NCBI RefSeq assembly: GCF_015356825.1
Contig: NZ_JAACYW010000002.1
Coordinates: forward strand, 62,001-126,000
DNA: 64,000 bases
Reading direction: 5' to 3'
DNA from: Catenulispora rubra
Lineage (GTDB): Bacteria > Actinomycetota > Actinomycetes > Streptomycetales > Catenulisporaceae
Below are positions 37,379 to 46,157 of the stretch, piece by piece (the stretch's first letter is position 1; each line of letters begins with the position of its first letter). The position numbers were made by a program, and so were the translations under genes. Under the pieces are notes generated by a model. It had not been told where the DNA came from, made no database searches, and saw only the letters and a list, made by a program, of their open reading frames with translations.

Positions 37379-38623
37379 TTGCTTTCCGAGAAGTCCGCCA
37401 TGACCGTCCGCGCCACCCTGCCCGCTGTGGGAGCAGCGATCGGCGAGATCACCGAGCGCTTCTACGACCTCCTGTTCGCCGCGCATCCCGAGCTCCTGCG
37501 GGACCTGTTCAACCGCGGCAACCAGGCGTCCGGTGTCCAACGGCAGGCGCTGGCCGGGTCGATCGCGGCGTTCGCGACTCACCTTCTCGACAATCCGGAT
37601 GCCCGACCGGACGCGATGCTGTCTCGAATAGCCCACAAGCACGCTTCACTCGGCGTGGACCCGGCGCAGTACAAGGTCGTCCACGAGCACCTGTTCGCGG
37701 CGATCGCCGAGGTGCTCGGCGACGCCGTGACGCCAGAGGCGGCGCAGGCCTGGGACGAGGTCTACTGGCTGATGGCCAACGCGTTGATCGCGCTGGAGGG
37801 GCGACTGTCCATGGAACACGGCGCACTCCGTGGCGGGACTTGGTCGGACTGGGAGGTCGTCGAGCGGCGCCGGGAGACGGACGATGTGGCGTCGTTCGTG
37901 CTCCGCCCTGCGGATGGCCGACTTCCCGGGTCGTTCCGTGCCGGCCAGTACGTCTCTGTTCAGGTCGAATTGGCGTGCGGGTCGCGGCAGATCCGGCAGT
38001 ACAGTCTCTCTTCAGCGCCGGGCGCCGGGACATGGCAGATCAGCGTGAAGCGCGAGCGGGGAAGCGAGAAGGGCGGTATTCCGGCCGGCGAGGTCTCGAA
38101 TCATCTGCATGACGCGGTCTGGGCCGGAGATGTCGTGCGGCTGTCGGCACCGTTCGGCGACCTGGTGCTGGACGCGGTGGGTGCGGAGGACCTCGCCGAG
38201 CGTCCCCTGGTCCTGGCGTCGGCCGGCATCGGGGTGACGCCGATGGTCGCGCTGCTGGCGGACCTGGTGGACCGGGGGCACGAGGCGCCGGTTCTCGTCG
38301 TGCACGCCGATCGTAGTTCCGACGCACACGCGCTGTGCGAGGAGCAGAGCGCGCTGGCGGGCAAACTCGCGGATGGCAACGCGCAGTTCTGGTACGAGGA
38401 CGGGGTCGCGGGACTCGGCGAAGCACCGTGGCGGGACGACGTGCGCAGCGGACGGGCCGACCTGACGGAGTCCGACATCCCGCCCGGCGCCGCAGCGTTC
38501 CTTTGCGGACCGCTGCCGTTCATGCGCACCGTGCGCGAACAACTGCTCGCGAAGGGTGTTCCGGCCGCCGATATCCACTACGAGGTCTTCGGCCCCGATC
38601 TCTGGCTCGCCGCTGCGGCGTAA
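37379..38623 (+). CDS. hmp: Flavohaemoglobin (nitric oxide dioxygenase)
   Basis: This roughly 414-residue protein oxidises NO to nitrate. The globin domain (1-140) has AAIGEITERFYDLLFAAHPELL, the proximal-His region IAHKHASLGVDPAQYKVVHEHL and EVYWLMANALI. The FAD domain has RQYSLSSAPG; the NAD domain has VLASAGIGVTPMVALL and AFLCGPLPFMRTVREQL. I chose TTG 37379 with GGAG 6 bp upstream, because the family N-terminus (MLSEKSA-type followed by TVRATLPAVG) begins there; ATG 37304 in the same frame would add 25 unusual residues. It is convergent with nsrR. Confidence 0.9.
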   Translation: MLSEKSAMTVRATLPAVGAAIGEITERFYDLLFAAHPELLRDLFNRGNQASGVQRQALAGSIAAFATHLLDNPDARPDAMLSRIAHKHASLGVDPAQYKVVHEHLFAAIAEVLGDAVTPEAAQAWDEVYWLMANALIALEGRLSMEHGALRGGTWSDWEVVERRRETDDVASFVLRPADGRLPGSFRAGQYVSVQVELACGSRQIRQYSLSSAPGAGTWQISVKRERGSEKGGIPAGEVSNHLHDAVWAGDVVRLSAPFGDLVLDAVGAEDLAERPLVLASAGIGVTPMVALLADLVDRGHEAPVLVVHADRSSDAHALCEEQSALAGKLADGNAQFWYEDGVAGLGEAPWRDDVRSGRADLTESDIPPGAAAFLCGPLPFMRTVREQLLAKGVPAADIHYEVFGPDLWLAAAA

Positions 38624-38713
38624 CCATCGACATGGCGGTGCGCTCGGCCTGTTCAGGGCGGCGCCGCCGACCCGTCTGTTCCCGAGATCGGATCCGGGTC
38701 CTCGACCACTCGC

Positions 38714-39169
38714 TCAGGAGCCGCGTCGGCCGATCGCCAACAGCAGCGGTCCGGTCGGGGCGGCGACCACGTCCGCGACCGACACCTCGTCCAGCGACGC
38801 GTAGAACGCCTCCTGCGCCGTGCTCAGCGCCGACCTGAGCCGGCATGCCGTGTTGATCGGGCATGACGCCTCGCCGTCCATGCAGGCTGCGAGGTCGCCC
38901 GAGCCCTCGAAGGCTCGGACCACAGCTCCCACCGAGGCGGCGCGGCCCGCGGGCGTCAGCACCAGGCCCCCGCCCCGTCCCCGCCGGGCCTGGACCAGGC
39001 CGTATCGCTGGAGCCTGCCGACCACCTTCACCATGTGGGTGTAGGCCGCGCCCGTCGACCTTGCAGCATCGCGCGTAGTCGGCAGATCGTCCGGGTCAGC
39101 GTCCCCCGGCACGACGGCCAGACTCATCAGCAGGCGCAGGGCCAGGTCGGTCGACTTCATGAGACGCAT
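38714..39169 (-). CDS. nsrR: Rrf2-family NO-sensing repressor NsrR
   Basis: This 151-residue regulator has the Rrf2 winged HTH: KSTDLALRLLMSLAVVPG, DAARSTGAAYTHMVKVVGRLQRYGLVQARRGRGGGLVLT. The three conserved cysteines that bind the iron-sulfur cluster are present in LAACMDGEASCPINTACRL (C-x5-C-x5-C, as in NsrR). NsrR releases DNA when NO attacks the cluster and typically represses hmp, which is the convergent neighbour here. ATG 39169 gives the usual MRLxKSTDLALR start. Strong assignment. Confidence 0.92.
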   Translation of the reverse strand: MRLMKSTDLALRLLMSLAVVPGDADPDDLPTTRDAARSTGAAYTHMVKVVGRLQRYGLVQARRGRGGGLVLTPAGRAASVGAVVRAFEGSGDLAACMDGEASCPINTACRLRSALSTAQEAFYASLDEVSVADVVAAPTGPLLLAIGRRGS

Positions 39170-39514
39170 GTCCCGAGCTTACGGCGTCGATGACCGATAA
39201 TAGGCATTTTGCCGTTCGGGCGGCCTTGTCCTGGACTCGATGAGCCGTTCGGCAGCCGGCGGCGCCGTGATCGGTGGGTCTGAAGGCATGTCGGACGGTT
39301 CGTCGGTGAATACTTCGCGGGCGCGTCCGGCAGAAGGAGAACCAGAGGTTGGGATGACGTCAGGACGCGGCCGTCGGCGCTGCTCGTCTTCTTCAGGACG
39401 TGTCCGCACCGCGTAGGCGAACTCGTACTTGAGCTGCGTGGAGGCCTTCGTCACTGGTTGCGAGGCGTCTGCACAACTGGGCGGCGCACAGGCCGGCGGC
39501 CACGGGCACCGCCT
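39170..39514. other. Intergenic upstream of nsrR
   Basis: These 345 bp hold the nsrR promoter; an A+T-rich patch at about 39195-39215 on the minus strand is the likely promoter/operator zone. No gene is supported. Confidence 0.4.
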
Positions 39515-39577
39515 GATCCTAGCTGGCGCATGGCTTCTTGGGGATTGGTGGCCGTGGAGCAGGGACGTCCTCACCTA
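39515..39577 (+). repeat. 63-bp copy of part of the membrane-protein gene at 51585-52982
   Basis: This stretch encodes ILAGAWLLGDWWPWSRDVLT followed at once by a stop. It is identical at 61 of 63 bases to the reverse complement of 52039-52101, inside the PH-like membrane protein gene. Upstream and downstream the two diverge abruptly. It is a gene fragment captured beside an integrase relic, 11 bp before the integrase frame begins. Confidence 0.8.
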
Positions 39578-39587
39578 GGTCTCGGCG

Positions 39588-40094
39588 GTGTCAGCAGTAG
39601 TGGCCGGCCGACGGCGACCTGCACTTCGTGCGGGCAGGTCAAGCGCTGCATACAGGCAGGCACCAACTCGCCGCGGTGCAAGAACTGTTCCGACGAGTTG
39701 CGAGCCGAGCCCTGCTCACGATGCGGCCACAAGCGCATCGTCAACTGTCGCGCCCTCGACGGCAAGCCGTTGTGCAAGGCATGCGGTTCAACGGACACCT
39801 GTACCGGATGCCAGCGTGTCCTACTGCTGCGCATCCGCACCAACACCGGAGGGCTGTGTCAGACCTGCTACAAGCAAGACGCCTTCGCCCACCACGCCTG
39901 CGAGCGGTGCGGCGCTCTCGGATAGCAGCATCGCCTGCGCCCGGCCTGATGCGATCCGCAAGCTGGTCACCGGACCGGATGGCACTGTCCGTGCGGACAT
40001 CGAGCCGGTAGCTGCCACGCTGATTGCCGCTTATGCCGTCGCCGGCCTGAACTTCGTAGCCCGGCTTCGCACCCAGAACGCCGGGTGCAGATGA
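39588..40094 (+). pseudogene. Tyrosine-recombinase-type integrase, N-terminal half
   Basis: The N-terminal zinc-ribbon array of large actinobacterial integrases is visible: CTSCGQVKRCIQAG, CKNCSDELRAEPCSRCG, CKACGSTDTCTGCQ, LCQTCYKQDAF, CERCGAL. After a stop and frameshift the family continues with DAIRKLVTGPDGTVRADIEPVAATL. The gene then ends abruptly at 40083, where an ISKra4 left-end copy begins. The catalytic C-terminal half is readable 7.6 kb downstream (47750-48410). The fold normally binds and recombines DNA; this copy is dead. Confidence 0.7.
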
Positions 40095-40199
40095 TGCTCA
40101 GGGAGATCGAATGGAGGTGGGTTCGTAGTTGGGATGGCGTCCCTTACCGAGCGGCGTTCGAGGCTGCCCGGTTTGTGGGCGTATCAGCGTCCGCATAAT
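40083..40199 (+). repeat. Solo copy of an ISKra4-type left end
   Basis: GGGTGCAGATGATGCT at 40083 starts a 117-bp stretch about 91% identical to 45227-45343, the left end of the ISKra4-type element. It encodes the same small frame (MMLREIEWRWVRSWDGVPYR... ending SASA-stop). No transposase follows it here, so it is a relic left by deletion or recombination. Confidence 0.8.
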
Positions 40200-40493
40200 G
40201 GCCAGCATTCTGACCAGCACGGATGAACTTTCGGCAAGGACAGGATTTGGAACCCAACAGCTCTGCCATGATGTGCCACGGCGGGCCAGATGCGGGATGG
40301 ATCTGCGCGCACCGGATGGTGGTTCGAACGTGATCACCTTCCCGGCCCTGCCGGAACGGATCCGCAGGGAACCCGTCCTTGGCGGACTGATCAACGAGAA
40401 CCGGTTTCCTGCCTGAAACCCCGGGTCACGCCCACAGGCGAGTTTTCAGAGGTACTACAGGCTCTCGGTGCTGAGCCCACCGCCCGCCTTGCC
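40200..40493. other. Intergenic with an unidentified gene end
   Basis: A rightward frame ending at 40416 reads FPALPERIRREPVLGGLINENRF at its C-terminus. It has coding character but lacks an N-terminus, and I do not assign a family. The rest is the shared 3' region of the leftward response regulator. Confidence 0.35.
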
Positions 40494-41174
40494 TCATTCC
40501 CCGCTGAGCAGTCCGCTCTCGTACGCGGCGATGACGAGTTGGGCTCGGTCGCGGGCTTGTAGCTTGGCCAATAGGCGGCTGACGTGCGTCTTCACGGTGG
40601 GCGCGGCGAGGTGCAGTCGGTCGGCGACCTCGGTGTTCGACAAGCCACGTCCGATCAGCAGCAGCACTTCGCGTTCGCGGTCGGTGAGTCCGTCCAGGCT
40701 TCGGTGCGGCCCGCGGGCTGGTTCGGGGCGGCGAGTGAACTCTTCAATCAAGCGGCGGGTGACGGCGGGGGCGAGCAATGCGTCGCCGGCGGCCACCACC
40801 ACGATCCCGGCGAGCAGTTCCTCTGGCGGGATGTCCTTGAGTAGAAACCCGCATGCGCCGGCGCGCAGCGCACCGAAGACGTATTCGTCCAGGTCGAAGG
40901 TGGTGAGCATCAGGACTTTGATGTCCACGTGTCGGGCGGTGATCTGCCGGGTGGCCTCGACCCCGTCGAGAAGGGGCATCCGCACGTCCATCAGAACGAC
41001 TTGCGGTTCGTGCGCGGCACACAGCGCGACCGCTTCGGCGCCGTCGGCGGCGCACGCGACAACCTGCATTCGGGCATCAGTATCGACAAGGACGCCGAAG
41101 GCGCCGCGGACCAGTGCCTGGTCGTCCGCGATCAGCACGGAGATCAGCGGGGCGGACAGTCCGGCGGTGTTCAC
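40494..41174 (-). CDS. NarL/FixJ-type response regulator
   Basis: This 226-residue protein has a receiver domain (VLIADDQALVRGAF; VVLMDVRMPLLDGVEATRQ; LTTFDLDEYVFGALRAGACGFLLKD) and a LuxR-type HTH (LTDREREVLLLIGRGLSNTEVADRLHLAAPTVKTHVSRLLAKL). The start overlaps the kinase stop by 4 nt, and the pair is co-translated. It is the third NarL-type pair of the window. The ABC-2 transporter it most likely controlled is divergent and broken (42621-43383). Confidence 0.92.
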   Translation of the reverse strand: MNTAGLSAPLISVLIADDQALVRGAFGVLVDTDARMQVVACAADGAEAVALCAAHEPQVVLMDVRMPLLDGVEATRQITARHVDIKVLMLTTFDLDEYVFGALRAGACGFLLKDIPPEELLAGIVVVAAGDALLAPAVTRRLIEEFTRRPEPARGPHRSLDGLTDREREVLLLIGRGLSNTEVADRLHLAAPTVKTHVSRLLAKLQARDRAQLVIAAYESGLLSGE

Positions 41175-42412
41175 GCCGCTGCGCCTTGGCCGCCGACGTG
41201 TCCCTGGGCCGGGATGGGGATCCGGGCTGCGACGCGGAACCCGCGTACCGCCGAGGGAGTGGCGGTGCAGGTACCGCCGTGCAGTGCGGCACGCTCGCGC
41301 ATGCCGATGATGCCGTGGCCGGCAGGTGCCGGGCTGGCGGACGCGGTACCGGTGCCGTCGTCGATGATTTCCAGGGCGAGTTCGTCGGGCCCGTAGTGGA
41401 CCGTCACTTGGGCGTGATCGGTGGCAGCATGCTTGACGGTGTTGGTGAGGGCCTCTTGCACGATGCGGTAGGCCGAGGACTCGATGCCTGCGGGCAGCGG
41501 TCGTACCTGTCCGCTCACTGACAGCTCCACCCTGATGCCCGCGGCCTCGGTGCCGGTGCGCAGCCCTTGCAGGTCTGCCAGCGCAGGGGCTGGCGCGCTC
41601 AGGGGCTCGGCAGCGGCGTCCCGCAGAACGCCCAGCAGTTGGCGCATGTCGCGCAGCCCCTGACGGCCGGTTGCCTCAATCGCTGCCAGCGCCTGGCTGG
41701 TCTGTTCCGGCCGGGTGGCGGCGACGTGGCGGGCCACGCCGGCCTGCACCGTGATCACGCTCATCGCATGCGCGACGATGTCATGCAGTTCGCGGGCGAT
41801 CCGCAGCCGCTCCTCGGCCAACGCCCGTCCGGAGGACTCCTTCTCGGCGCGCAGCTGCTGTTCAGCCTGTCGGCGCAGGATCGTCAGGTAGCTGCGCTGC
41901 CGGTAGGCGGCCAGTCCGAGGGCCCAGCCGACGGCCTGCACCGCCAGGGCCGTGGCCGCGAGGCCCAGCGTGCGCCACCAGTCCGGCACGGTGCCGTCGC
42001 GGTGCCATGGCGAAAATGCGAACACCGCCACGCAAACGGCGCCGGCACATCCCAACACGGTGGCCGACACTTTCGGCACCCAAGTCGCCGCAATGGTATA
42101 GCCCACCAGAGCGACGGTCAGGAACGCGTCTCGCTCAAAGCCCATCAGCTGGCTGGCCGCAGTCGCGGTCACCGAGACGATCAACGCCGTGAGCGGGGCG
42201 ACCCGCCGCGCGGCGACCGCGACCGCTGCGGCCACAGCCGTCGCCACCGCCACCCATGTCGCGGCGGTGATCACCCGGGCTGGCGTCGGCGACAGGGCCG
42301 AGCGGATCAACAGCGGACCCAGCGTGACCGCCACCAGCACGTCCAAGATCAGCACCCTGCGGAACGGGCCGGATGTGATCGGTTCGGCCAGTGGCAGTCC
42401 ATTCACCTGCAT
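41171..42412 (-). CDS. Sensor histidine kinase (HisKA_3)
   Basis: This 413-residue kinase has about six TM spans (residues 20-175, starting ILDVLVAVTLGPLLIRSAL), an H-box RIARELHDIVAHAMSVITVQAG with the phosphorylated His in RELHD, and a HATPase domain with VQEALTNTVKHA and EIIDDGTGTA...GHGIIGMRER. The N-terminal membrane domain without a long extracellular loop is typical of LiaS/DesK-like intramembrane sensors. It is coupled to the downstream regulator. The former target is probably the adjacent ABC transporter relic. Confidence 0.92.
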   Translation of the reverse strand: MQVNGLPLAEPITSGPFRRVLILDVLVAVTLGPLLIRSALSPTPARVITAATWVAVATAVAAAVAVAARRVAPLTALIVSVTATAASQLMGFERDAFLTVALVGYTIAATWVPKVSATVLGCAGAVCVAVFAFSPWHRDGTVPDWWRTLGLAATALAVQAVGWALGLAAYRQRSYLTILRRQAEQQLRAEKESSGRALAEERLRIARELHDIVAHAMSVITVQAGVARHVAATRPEQTSQALAAIEATGRQGLRDMRQLLGVLRDAAAEPLSAPAPALADLQGLRTGTEAAGIRVELSVSGQVRPLPAGIESSAYRIVQEALTNTVKHAATDHAQVTVHYGPDELALEIIDDGTGTASASPAPAGHGIIGMRERAALHGGTCTATPSAVRGFRVAARIPIPAQGHVGGQGAAA

Positions 42413-42620
42413 CAGGGTAGCCGTCCCAGCTCAACGCCACATCAGCCCGTGGGTCGACGGTCTCGGTCATACCTGGGGCCGATGGGCGGATGCCGTGCCT
42501 CTCGCGTGACCGACGAGGGGTGTACAGGAAAGTCGATCCCCTGCGCTGACGACCCATGGGTGCCGCGCGGGCGAGCCTGGTGCACAAGGAGACCGGTTCA
42601 CCGACAAGGAGCTCACACCC

Positions 42621-43383
42621 GTGAAGATCGAGGTAGTGGATGTCAGGAAACGCTACGGCCACGTCGTAGCGGTGGCCGGCCTGATGTTCAGCGTCGAGCG
42701 GCCCGAACGGCTCGGGAAAGTCCACCACCATGAGAATGATCCTGGGCCCGGACGGCCCTGACCACGGCCGAACAGGCGGAGTTCGAGCCGGTGACCGCCA
42801 TCTTCCGCCTCATCCAGCTGATCATCGAAACCCTCGGGGTCCTGGCGGTCAGGTCGGAGTACCCCACAGGCCTGCTTGGACCGGGAAGAACGTGGCGAAC
42901 GACAACACAAGGCCGGCGATCAGTGCGACCGCGCCGCTGATCCACACCACTTTTTCTGCCGCCCCGCAGCGCCGAACCGTCCTGGCGGCCAAAGCCGTCG
43001 TGATCGGCTTCCCGCAGCCGACCGGAACCGGTCTGGCGGGGGCATCCCAGCGTCGTCCGGGCCCTTCTGGCCGCGGGTCTCAACCTCATGGTGATCGTGC
43101 TGATCGGACTGGGAGTCGGCGGGCTGACACGCACCGCCGCCGCACGCATCACCGGCTTGTACGCCCTGGTATTCATCGTGCCTCGCAGTCGTCTCGGCCC
43201 TGCCGTCACCGTGCAACCTGCGGATCGGTAAATGGCTGTCGGTCGACCTGGCAGCCCTGGTCACCGGATTGCACATCCAGACTCGGGGGTTGTCTAGCCC
43301 GGCATCCCCGGTCACGCTGCTCGCCCACCCGATCGTGTTCCTCGGGGCCGCCGCCTGGCGACTCGGCCGCACCGACGCATGAC
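42621..43383 (+). pseudogene. ABC-2 transporter relic (ATPase start fused to permease pieces)
   Basis: GTG 42621 behind AAGGAG starts VKIEVVDVRKRYGHVVAVAG, an ABC ATPase N-terminus. The Walker A region (GPNGSGKSTTMRMILG) appears a few bases later in another frame. Almost all the ATPase is then missing. ABC-2 permease pieces follow: LGVLAVRSEYPTGL, PLIHTTFSAAPQRRTVLAAKAVV, LLAAGLNLMVIVLIGLGVGG, and the family-typical end VFLGAAAWRLGRTDA. Several deletions and shifts are needed. The intact system would have been a drug or peptide exporter controlled by the divergent kinase and regulator. Confidence 0.75.
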
Positions 43384-43443
43384 CAGGTAGTCGGCGAACC
43401 CCATCGCACTCACCGACACGGCACATCAAAGGAGAGACACTCG

Positions 43444-44775
43444 ATGAACGACTTCGCCCCCCGCCTGACACGCCGGACCCTCATCGGCTCCGCCGTCGCA
43501 GCGGCCGCTTGTACAGTCCGTGCAAACCACGCAGCCAGCGCAGCGGCAACAGCAATGACGACCACTAGGACGAGCGCGGCGCAGGCAGGCAGCAACATCC
43601 AAGCCAGCCACGACGCTTTCAGCTCGCATCTGGAACCGTACATCGCCGTCAATCCCCGCAACCCGCGTAACCTGCTCATCGCCTCGCGGGCCAAGCAGGG
43701 CACTGCACTCGGATTGGCCACCTACGCCTCCTTTGACGGCGGCGCGAACTGGCGGAGCAACGGCCCGCTGCCCGGCTTCACACCGGACTTCGACGCAAAC
43801 CCCACTATCGCGTTCGATCCGCGGGGAAGGGGATTCGTCTGCGCCGTGGTGGGCGACCGGCAGCAACAGGGCAATGCCCTGGTCTGGCGCACCGACGACG
43901 GCGGACGAACCTTCCATCCCCCGGTCACCGCAGCCGCCGGCTACCTGGACCACCCGGGGCTGGCCGCCGACCCGACACCCCGTCCGTCCGGGATGCTGTA
44001 CCTGACCGGGTCTTTCTATAACAACACAGTCAATGGTCTGGTGTTCTCCCGTTCCTCCGACAGCGGACGCACCTTCGAGCAGCCACGTGCGATCGACCCG
44101 CAGACCGGCACCCAGGGCCGCGTTCCGGTGATCACTGCCGGGCCGGACGGTGCAGTCCATCTCATGTACTACGTTGCCGCATCCAGCGGCACGGGCCTGG
44201 CCAAGGTCGTCTCCTCCACGGACCGCGGCGCCACCTTCGCCGCCCCGGTGACCCTGCCCGTCCACATCGCCTTCCCACCCCAGACGGGCAAAGTGATGAC
44301 GCGCAGCGGCCCGGCACTGGCCGCAGCGCCCGACGGCAGCAGCCTTTACGCGGCCGCGGCCACCTACGACGCGACGACAGGCACCTGCGAAGTATTGGTG
44401 CTCGCCTCCCGCGACCAGGGCGCCACCTGGAGTCCGCCCATATCCGTGGTCCGCAGCAGCCAGGTCGTCTACTTCCAGCAGCAGCTAGCTGTCGATGACC
44501 ACGGCAACGTGGGCATCTCGCTGTTCGCCCTCGACGCCGGGCGTGTCGAACTCCTGTTCTCCACCGCCCGCCGCGGCTCGGCCCACTTCAGCCCGCCACA
44601 ACCGGTGACCACCCAGCCGTTCGACCCCGCCCCCGCCGACAACGGGCAGGGCCAATATTGGCTCGGCAACTACCAGGGCCTGACCGCAGGCCCCTGCGCC
44701 TTCCATCCGGCCTGGGTCGACACCCGCACCGGAAGCCCAGAAATCTTCACCGCGCCAGTGCTTCCTGCGTCATGA
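43444..44775 (+). CDS. Tat-exported sialidase-like (BNR/Asp-box) protein
   Basis: This 443-residue protein has a twin-arginine signal (LTRRTLIGSAVAAAAC) and a beta-propeller marked by five Asp-boxes: SFDGGANW, RTDDGGRTF, SSDSGRTF, STDRGATF, SRDQGATW. The ribosome-binding site AAAGGAGAG precedes ATG 43444. The catalytic Arg triad and FRIP motif of true sialidases are not evident, so the protein may be a non-catalytic propeller or glycan-binding protein. Its stop overlaps the next start (ATGA). Confidence 0.82.
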   Translation: MNDFAPRLTRRTLIGSAVAAAACTVRANHAASAAATAMTTTRTSAAQAGSNIQASHDAFSSHLEPYIAVNPRNPRNLLIASRAKQGTALGLATYASFDGGANWRSNGPLPGFTPDFDANPTIAFDPRGRGFVCAVVGDRQQQGNALVWRTDDGGRTFHPPVTAAAGYLDHPGLAADPTPRPSGMLYLTGSFYNNTVNGLVFSRSSDSGRTFEQPRAIDPQTGTQGRVPVITAGPDGAVHLMYYVAASSGTGLAKVVSSTDRGATFAAPVTLPVHIAFPPQTGKVMTRSGPALAAAPDGSSLYAAAATYDATTGTCEVLVLASRDQGATWSPPISVVRSSQVVYFQQQLAVDDHGNVGISLFALDAGRVELLFSTARRGSAHFSPPQPVTTQPFDPAPADNGQGQYWLGNYQGLTAGPCAFHPAWVDTRTGSPEIFTAPVLPAS

Positions 44776-45161
44776 TGCTCAACATGGATGTGCGGCGGCT
44801 CGCGGCGATCGACATCTTCGGCACCCGCGGCACGAGGCGCCGACGGCGAATCGTCCTGACGGAGTTCATCGGCGGCGCCATCGCCACGGCCGCGTTCGGT
44901 ATCTGGCTACTGGCATCCTCATCCGGCTTCGGCGCCCAGGTATTCGCCCTGTGGCTCTTGGGCGCGGGGGCGAACTATGTGACGCTGACCGCCTATGCCT
45001 TCGCGCTGAGCCGACCCGGTGCCCTCGATACCGAACTGGCTGGTGTGGATACAGACCGGGAACTACACCGATACAGCGCGCTACAGGTCTGGATCATTGT
45101 GCCGCTCTCGCTGGTCGTGTTCACGCTACGCGACGCCACGGCGCATAGGACAGGCATCTAA
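44772..45161 (+). CDS. Small three-TM membrane protein
   Basis: This 129-residue protein has hydrophobic spans at about 28-48 (IVLTEFIGGAIATAAFGIWLL), 53-78 (AQVFALWLLGAGANYVTLTAYAF) and 103-118 (LQVWIIVPLSLVVFTL). It starts at ATG 44772, inside the preceding stop (ATGA), so it is coupled to the propeller protein. A positively charged loop (TRGTRRRRRI) marks the cytosolic side. No family was recognised. It could anchor or assist the exported partner. Confidence 0.7.
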   Translation: MMLNMDVRRLAAIDIFGTRGTRRRRRIVLTEFIGGAIATAAFGIWLLASSSGFGAQVFALWLLGAGANYVTLTAYAFALSRPGALDTELAGVDTDRELHRYSALQVWIIVPLSLVVFTLRDATAHRTGI

Positions 45162-45202
45162 GAGCCCTGCTTTGAACCACCATCGTCAATCACGGATGCT
45201 GT

Positions 45203-45226
45203 CCTGCCGGAACCACCTCCGGCAGG
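45203..45226 (+). terminator. Possible terminator hairpin
   Basis: CCTGCCGG-AACCACCT-CCGGCAGG forms a perfect 8-bp G+C-rich stem 40 bp after the membrane-protein gene. No T-run follows, which is common in high-G+C actinobacteria. Its right arm abuts the ISKra4 left end, so the IS may have inserted at the hairpin. Confidence 0.5.
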
Positions 45227-45572
45227 GGGTGCAGATGATGCTCACGGAGATCGAATCGAGGTTGGTTCGTAGTTGGGATGGCGTCCCTTACCGAATGCCG
45301 TTCGAGGCTGCCCGGTCTGTAGACGTACCAGCGTCCGCATAATCTTGGCCTATGCGGAAGGCCGGCGTGGCAATCTGAATGTCTCCAGCCGGTTCGGTGC
45401 CGCCGCTCGGCGGGCGGCGTGCGTGGCTGCGCCGTAGGCCGCGGGACGTTCCGCCGTGGTGGGCAGCCTCGGCGGGGTAAGGGGCCAAGGGAGTTCACCG
45501 GTTTGCCCGATTGGGTCACTGTTTGTTATTTATTCTGGATTCCGTTGGCTCGCTCGGGGCGGGGAGGCCGGG

Positions 45573-46046
45573 ATGGGATCGCTGCTTGAGGTTTTGCAGG
45601 CACGCGAACAAGCAGCGCAGATGAGGGCCGACGGAATCAGGGAGCAGATCGCGGCGCTGACCCAGCAGTTGGGCGAGGCCGAACGCGAGCTGGAACGACT
45701 GCGGATCGGCCGGGCGGTGGTGGCCGAGGTGCTGGCCGAACAGGACACGACGATGGAATCGGCGGCAGGGCCGTCGGCTGTCCCGGTCGTGCAGGCCGCC
45801 TCGCGGTGGGCGATGGTGCCGGTGTTCGCCCCGAACGCCGATCCAGCCGAGGCGTTGGCCGGACTGCCGCAGCCGTACCGGGACGTGCTGGAGGCGATCG
45901 ACGACGCCGGGGAACCACTGCGATCAGTGGATCTGTGCCGGTCGCTGGGTCTGGGGGTGCAGGCCAGGGTCACCGAGGCGATGCGCGGCAAGCTGAACCG
46001 GCTCGTTGAGCGGGGCTGGTGTGTGAGTGGCGAGCCGGGCAGGTAG
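45573..46046 (+). CDS. IS-associated coiled-coil/HTH protein
   Basis: This 157-residue protein starts at ATG 45573 behind GGGGAGG. The N-terminal half is a coiled coil (SLLEVLQAREQAAQMRADGI, then QQLGEAERELERLRIGRAVV). The C-terminal half is winged-helix-like (QPYRDVLEAIDDAGEPLRSVDLCRSLGLGV...MRGKLNRLVERGWC). Such a gene is typically found just upstream of ISKra4-type transposases in actinobacteria. It may be a transposition accessory or regulator. It is intact while the transposase is not. Confidence 0.7.
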   Translation: MGSLLEVLQAREQAAQMRADGIREQIAALTQQLGEAERELERLRIGRAVVAEVLAEQDTTMESAAGPSAVPVVQAASRWAMVPVFAPNADPAEALAGLPQPYRDVLEAIDDAGEPLRSVDLCRSLGLGVQARVTEAMRGKLNRLVERGWCVSGEPGR

Positions 46047-46157
46047 GGACTGGCCCCTGGCGTTCACGGGCGAATCGGGTGAAAGCACCGCGGCCGACGG
46101 GCCCTTCCCTCAGCGTCGGAGGTGACGAACCATCCCGCGCGCAAGGAAGAGCCCGCC

